7,845 nt of DNA, taken from the NCBI GenBank assembly GCA_947628765.1, contig CANRBD010000050.1, positions 1-7,845 on the forward strand. The letters run 5' to 3'. This DNA is from an uncultured Bacilli bacterium. Its GTDB lineage: Bacteria; Bacillota_I; Bacilli_A; RF39; UBA660. Position numbers and translations under genes: made by a program. The notes beneath the pieces were generated by a model, which saw only the letters and a list, made by a program, of their open reading frames with translations, made no database searches and was not told the origin of the DNA. Below, piece by piece: positions 4,969 to 7,845 of the stretch (positions are counted from its first letter, which is position 1; the number at the start of each line of letters is the position of its first letter).

Positions 4969-6249
4969 ATGAAAGATAAAAAAACGGCAAACGATTTAAA
5001 TTATGAAGAAAAAAAAGAAATTAAAGAAGACGTAAAAAATGCTTTTGATGAGGCTTTTGATAAAAAAGTACCGAAAACAAGTATTTATCATACTAGTAAA
5101 AATGGTCCTAAAAATATTTTATCGCAAGCTGAAGTTGATAATTATGTGAAAAAACGTAACAGAAAAGCTAAAATGCCGATTATTGTTACCGCAATTATTG
5201 TCTCTTTAATTACTTTAGCTGTCTTATATCTTTATTTTTTTAATAATCCAAAAACTATTTTTACTAAGGCCATTGATAAAACTTTTAATACTTTAAACGA
5301 TTTTATGGTTTCCAAGGATGATATTTATAGCAAAGATATTGCTTTAAACCTAGCTACTAGTGATACTAAATTTAATTTAAAGCTTATGTATGAAGCCGAT
5401 ACTAAAAATGACCTTTATAAAATGGATATAAAGACTTTACTAAATGATCAAAAGTTTATTGATGCTTTAGTTTATAATCAAAATGGTAATGTATATATGT
5501 ATTCTAGTGATTTATATAATAAATATCTTAAATTTGATAAGGCATATATGAATTCTAGTAATTATGATACGATCTTAAATTCCGTTAGGATGGCTTTAAT
5601 AAGGAGCTTAAATAGTGAGAAGTTTAATGGTTCTAAACAGCAGATGCGGATAGATGGTAAAGTTGAAAGTGTCTATAAATCTTCAGTTGAACTTAATGAA
5701 ACTAATCTCGATCGCATTTTAGATAGTGTTATGGTAGATTTAGAAAATGATGATAATTTATTTGCGGCATTTAACCAAAATTCTAAAATGAATAAAGCTG
5801 AGTTTAAAAGTAAAATAAAAACGCAAGTAACAGAAGTAAATAAAAAACTTACCAAAAAACTTCCAATAAACATTAGTATTTATACCAAAGGGGCGCTTCA
5901 AAAATTTGTGATGCTAGAAATAAAGACATTAAGAGAAAACGAAATTTATAATATTACCAAATTAAGTGATACTAAATATACTTATACTTTTGAAGATAAG
6001 ATTTTAAAAATTAAAAAAGAAGGCACAATTAATTTAAAAGATAATGGTAATATTTTAGTCGAAAGTAAAAATAGCCATAACAAATTAGACATTATAATTA
6101 AAGAAAGAAAAATCGATAAAGTTAATAAAGTAGATGTTTCTGATTATGTTAAAATAGATACGCTTAGTGAAAGTGAAAAAGCCAAAATGACTGTAAAATT
6201 ATTTACCAATCCTTTAATTGCGAAAATGGTAGGTCAGAAAAGTAGTTAA
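4969..6249 (+). CDS. Single-pass membrane protein of unknown function
   Basis: I do not recognise a family. The 426-residue product has a charged, Lys/Glu-rich cytoplasmic N-terminus (1-69), a basic KKRNRKAK stretch just before one strong transmembrane helix (about 70-91), and then a large, probably extracytoplasmic domain of about 335 residues. That domain is rich in alternating hydrophobic and polar residues (for example NGNVYMYSSDLYNKYLKFD and later TINLKDNGNILVESKNS), suggesting a mostly beta-stranded fold with a helical insert near 250-300. There is no cysteine, and no catalytic motif is evident. The basic-before-TM topology implies the C-terminal domain is outside. The start is ATG 4969 with AAGGTGGTGA 5 nt upstream. 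It has its own promoter and terminator, so its position before cotE need not imply a sporulation role. Confidence 0.85.
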   Translation: MKDKKTANDLNYEEKKEIKEDVKNAFDEAFDKKVPKTSIYHTSKNGPKNILSQAEVDNYVKKRNRKAKMPIIVTAIIVSLITLAVLYLYFFNNPKTIFTKAIDKTFNTLNDFMVSKDDIYSKDIALNLATSDTKFNLKLMYEADTKNDLYKMDIKTLLNDQKFIDALVYNQNGNVYMYSSDLYNKYLKFDKAYMNSSNYDTILNSVRMALIRSLNSEKFNGSKQQMRIDGKVESVYKSSVELNETNLDRILDSVMVDLENDDNLFAAFNQNSKMNKAEFKSKIKTQVTEVNKKLTKKLPINISIYTKGALQKFVMLEIKTLRENEIYNITKLSDTKYTYTFEDKILKIKKEGTINLKDNGNILVESKNSHNKLDIIIKERKIDKVNKVDVSDYVKIDTLSESEKAKMTVKLFTNPLIAKMVGQKSS

Positions 6250-6264
6250 AAAACTACTTTTTTT
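6238..6264 (+). terminator. Intrinsic terminator after the membrane-protein gene
   Basis: A perfect 10-bp stem, AAAAGTAGTT (6238-6247) with AACTACTTTT (6252-6261), has a 4-nt A loop and a run of seven T (6258-6264). It contains the stop codon (6247-6249) and ends transcription before cotE. Confidence 0.88.
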
Positions 6265-6286
6265 GTGTACTTTTTTAAAAAACATG

Positions 6287-6295
6287 CATATCTTA
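6287..6295 (+). promoter_or_regulatory. Possible mother-cell sigma -10 element of cotE
   Basis: CATATCTTA matches the CATA-n3-TA element of SigE/SigK promoters, and B. subtilis cotE is transcribed from SigE and SigK promoters. The predicted start (about 6302) falls at the edge of the cotE ribosome site (6301-6308), so the leader would be extremely short; this lowers confidence. No clear -35 is seen. Confidence 0.4.
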
Positions 6296-6312
6296 AAGTG
6301 AGGGGTGATATA

Positions 6313-6867
6313 GTGGCGGCATATAAAGAGATAGTGACTAAAGCAGTAGTTGGTAAAGGTAAAAAACATTTTCAAAATACATACACGGTGGAAGCCGAAC
6401 ATGAACCTACAACTATTTTAGGATGTTGGGTAATAAATCATGAGTTTAAAGGTTATAAAGCTAATGATAGAATAGGTGTGAAGGGTTCATATGATATTAA
6501 TATATGGTATTCGTATGATAATGATACGAAGACTACGGTTATTAACCAAAGTATAAACTATGATGATTTATTTAATGTGAAAACACGAGAGGATGTGGAT
6601 TTATCAGGCGACACTGATATTATCGTACGTTCTTTGAAACAGCCAACTTGCTTAGAGGCTAATATTAAAGACGGAAAAACTATTTCCTTTAATATTGAAA
6701 AGGAATTAGGTGTGGAAATTGTCGGCGAAACTAAGATGAAGATTGCTATTGAAGAAGATGAAGAACCATGGGAAGAAATCGTTGATGAAGTCGATGATGA
6801 AACTTTAAATGAAATTGATGAGAAAGTCGATGAAAATTATATAAAAAGTACTGACCAAGAAGGTTAG
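6313..6867 (+). CDS. cotE: Outer spore coat morphogenetic protein CotE
   Basis: CotE is the mother-cell protein that nucleates assembly of the outer spore coat. The 184-residue product matches the family along its length: YKEIVTKAVVGKGKKHF at 4-20, ILGCWVINHEF at 35-45, GSYDINIWYSYDNDTKT at 58-74, VRSLKQPTCLEA at 105-116, and VEIVGETKMKIAI at 134-146. It ends in a strongly acidic tail (148-175, many Glu/Asp), as in other CotE proteins. Length is close to the 181 aa of B. subtilis CotE. The start is GTG 6313 with AGGGGTGA 4 nt upstream; the longer frame to 6265 begins in the previous terminator. It is expressed as a single gene, flanked by terminators on both sides, and probably only in the sporulating mother cell. 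Confidence 0.95.
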   Translation: MAAYKEIVTKAVVGKGKKHFQNTYTVEAEHEPTTILGCWVINHEFKGYKANDRIGVKGSYDINIWYSYDNDTKTTVINQSINYDDLFNVKTREDVDLSGDTDIIVRSLKQPTCLEANIKDGKTISFNIEKELGVEIVGETKMKIAIEEDEEPWEEIVDEVDDETLNEIDEKVDENYIKSTDQEG

Positions 6868-6875
6868 TTCTTTTT
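6844..6875 (+). terminator. Intrinsic terminator overlapping the end of cotE
   Basis: AAAAGTACTGACC (6844-6856) pairs with GGTTAGTTCTTTT (6862-6874) with one U-U mismatch and one G-U pair, loop AAGAA, ending in a T run (6871-6875). The stem includes the cotE stop codon (6865-6867). Confidence 0.65.
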
Positions 6876-6962
6876 ATATATAATATTTTAATGTTATTTT
6901 TAAAATATCTTTAGATATTAATAAAATCATTATGAAAAAAATATAATTAAGTGTTAACCAAA

Positions 6963-6996
6963 AAGTGTTGACACTTATTATTTTTTATGATAAAAT
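6963..6996 (+). promoter_or_regulatory. Sigma-A promoter of rpsP-khpA, with a palindrome over the -35
   Basis: TTGACA (6968-6973), 17-nt spacer, and TAAAAT (6991-6996) with an extended -10 TG at 6988-6989: a strong vegetative promoter. AAGTGT (6963-6968) and ACACTT (6971-6976) make a perfect inverted repeat across the -35, and AAGTGTTAAC at 6949-6958 nearly repeats AAGTGTTGAC at 6963-6972. These could be operator half sites. Confidence 0.82.
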
Positions 6997-7017
6997 CATA
7001 ACGAATGGAGGGATATT

Positions 7018-7422
7018 ATGGCAGTTAAATTAAGACTTTTAAGAATGGGAGCTAAGAAAAAACCATTTTATCGTATTGTTGCAGCTGATTCAAGAACTAA
7101 AAGAGACGGTAAATATATCGAATTAGTTGGAACTTACAATCCACTTGTAAATCCAGCTGAACTTAAAATTAATGAAGAAGTTGCCCTTAAATGGTTATCA
7201 TTAGGCGCTAAACCTACGGATACAGTAAAAAGCTTATTTACAAAAGTAGGAATTAACGAAAAACATCACTTAGCTAAGGCTAAAAAAGCTGATAAACCAG
7301 CAAAAGAAGCTGAAGAAAAGAAAGCTGCTCCTAAGAAAACTAGTACTAAAACTGAAACTAAAAAAACTACAGCTAAGAAGACTACAACTAAGAAAACTAG
7401 TACTAAAAAAGAGAGTAAATAA
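7018..7422 (+). CDS. rpsP: 30S ribosomal protein S16, with Lys/Thr-rich C-terminal extension
   Basis: S16 binds 16S rRNA early in assembly of the 30S subunit. Residues 1 to about 85 are a standard S16: VKLRLLRMGAKKKPFYRIV at 3-21, ADSRTKRDGKYIELVGTYNP at 23-42, and ALKWLSLGAKPTDTV at 56-70. The protein continues to 134 residues with a low-complexity tail of Ala, Lys and Thr (about 86-134, with repeats such as KKTTTKKTSTKK), roughly 45 residues longer than a typical bacterial S16. The tail is probably disordered and very basic. The start is ATG 7018 with GGAGGG 5 nt upstream. The stop codon overlaps the khpA start (TAATG), so the two genes are translationally coupled. The usual downstream partners rimM and trmD are absent. 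Confidence 0.97.
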   Translation: MAVKLRLLRMGAKKKPFYRIVAADSRTKRDGKYIELVGTYNPLVNPAELKINEEVALKWLSLGAKPTDTVKSLFTKVGINEKHHLAKAKKADKPAKEAEEKKAAPKKTSTKTETKKTTAKKTTTKKTSTKKESK

Positions 7423-7664
7423 TGTTAACGGAATTAACCGAATTTTTAGTAAAAAGTGTTGCTAAAAATCCAGATATGGTATCTGTAAAACAACTTGGAG
7501 AGGACGAAGAAATTATTACAATTCAAGTTTTAGTAGAAGAAGATGATATGGGCGCAGTTATTGGCAAAGGTGGTTCTATTGCTAAAGCCATTAGAACTAT
7601 CGTACAAGCTAGTAGTTATAAAAATAATATGCCAAAAGTAAAAATAGAAATAGATTCTTTTTAG
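7422..7664 (+). CDS. khpA: KH-domain RNA-binding protein KhpA (YlqC type)
   Basis: KhpA is a small KH-domain protein that binds RNA, works with KhpB in several Gram-positive bacteria, and affects cell elongation and translation-related processes there. The 80-residue product is a single KH domain: helix LTEFLVKSVAKNP (5-17), strand ITIQVLVEEDDMG (32-44), the nucleic-acid-binding GKGG loop at 48-51, helix SIAKAIRTIVQAS and a last strand KVKIEIDSF. Its length is normal for the family. The ATG shares one base with the rpsP stop codon. A separate ribosome site is weak (GAGAG within the rpsP end), so it likely depends on coupling to rpsP translation. rpsP-khpA is a conserved pair in Firmicutes. 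Confidence 0.94.
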   Translation: MLTELTEFLVKSVAKNPDMVSVKQLGEDEEIITIQVLVEEDDMGAVIGKGGSIAKAIRTIVQASSYKNNMPKVKIEIDSF

Positions 7665-7674
7665 AATCTTTTTT
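7652..7674 (+). terminator. Intrinsic terminator at the end of khpA
   Basis: AGATTCT (7652-7658) pairs with AGAATCT (7663-7669), loop TTTT, then a T run (7669-7674). The stem encodes the final Asp-Ser and contains most of the stop codon, so the rpsP transcript ends here rather than continuing into rimM-trmD. Confidence 0.85.
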
Positions 7675-7675
7675 C

Positions 7676-7704
7676 TTTACTAAATGCTTTTTTTTTGTTA
7701 TATT
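7676..7704 (+). promoter_or_regulatory. Candidate promoter of the prepilin gene
   Basis: TTTACT (7676-7681), a 17-nt spacer and TATATT (7699-7704) with an extended -10 TG at 7696-7697. Start would be near 7711, giving a leader of about 15 nt that just includes GGAGG (7714-7718). A TATAAT at 7705-7710 is also present but would start transcription inside the ribosome site. Confidence 0.5.
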
Positions 7705-7725
7705 TATAATAGTGGAGGAAAAAAT

Positions 7726-7845
7726 ATGAATAGAAAAGGATTTACATTATTAGAATTGCTTGCCGTAATTGTTGTTTTAACGATTATTTTACTACTCACA
7801 ATGCCAAATATTCTAAGTATTTTCGATTCAACTAGAGCCAAACTA
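7726..7845 (+). CDS. Type IV prepilin-like / pseudopilin protein, cut by the right edge
   Basis: Only the first 40 residues are in the window, but they form a textbook prepilin N-terminus: a short basic leader MNRKG, the cleavage/methylation site G-FTLLE (conserved Glu at position 5 of the mature protein), and a long hydrophobic helix (LLAVIVVLTIILLLTMPNI). Such proteins are processed by a prepilin peptidase and assemble into type IV pili or the competence pseudopilus (ComGC-like proteins in Firmicutes). The body that would separate these options is outside the window. The start is ATG 7726 with GGAGG 7 nt upstream. It has its own candidate promoter after the khpA terminator. Confidence 0.9.
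   Translation, partial: MNRKGFTLLELLAVIVVLTIILLLTMPNILSIFDSTRAKL

Noticed and set aside
5673..5873. Antisense open frame within the membrane-protein gene
   Set aside because: It is a shadow of the coding strand with no start signals of its own.
6214..6402. Minus-strand open frame across the terminator and cotE start
   Set aside because: It overlaps a terminator and the conserved CotE N-terminus; the composition is that of a reverse-strand shadow.
6904..6919. AATATCT-TT-AGATATT palindrome downstream of cotE
   Set aside because: Perfect but AT-rich, with no T tract and no promoter geometry; noted only as a chance-level palindrome.
7330..7419. Repetitive DNA in the rpsP tail as a CRISPR or tandem-repeat locus
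   Set aside because: The repeats are codon-level Lys/Thr repetition within a continuous reading frame, with no spacers.

Overview
The window is AT-rich, densely packed chromosomal DNA from a spore-forming, low-GC Firmicute. GerE and CotE are Bacilli-type sporulation proteins, so a member of class Bacilli is likely. The compact spacing and very low GC would suit a reduced-genome, possibly uncultured gut lineage, but that last step is inference. All complete genes read through with the standard code, the Trp codons I checked are TGG, and the ten visible stops are six TAA, four TAG and no TGA.

Layout, left to right. (1) 1-1738, plus strand, sporulation block: the 3' part of spoIIIAH, then gerE (late mother-cell regulator) and gerM (partner of the SpoIIIA-SpoIIQ channel), with strong hairpin terminators after the first two. 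(2) 1716-1882: tRNA-Arg(UCU) with its own sigma-A promoter inside the end of gerM, followed by a bidirectional terminator. (3) 1858-3189: a 1.3-kb island bounded by two identical 33-bp direct repeats, each containing that same terminator. It holds a minus-strand DUF3800 gene and, converging on it, a compact structured small RNA with a very good promoter and its own terminator. (4) 3180-4831, minus strand: murF preceded by a small DUF192 gene. (5) 4924-6875, plus strand: a single-pass membrane protein of unknown function, then cotE (outer spore coat morphogen). (6) 6963-7674: rpsP-khpA (ribosomal protein S16 with a long Lys/Thr tail, and a KH-domain RNA-binding protein). (7) 7676 to the end: the start of a type IV prepilin-like gene.

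How the parts fit. SpoIIIAH and GerM belong to the same mother-cell/forespore channel; GerE and CotE act later in the mother cell during coat assembly. gerE and cotE each have a CATA-n3-TA element, matching the -10 of mother-cell sigma factors. murF makes the last cytoplasmic peptidoglycan precursor, and rpsP-khpA is housekeeping.

The part that stands out is the island. The DUF3800 gene and small RNA sit between two genes (tRNA-Arg and murF) that probably once converged on a single shared terminator. The insertion duplicated that terminator together with the last two sense codons and stop codon of murF. This looks like a small mobile protein-plus-RNA module with no recombinase of its own, and it is the best candidate here for an undescribed system.
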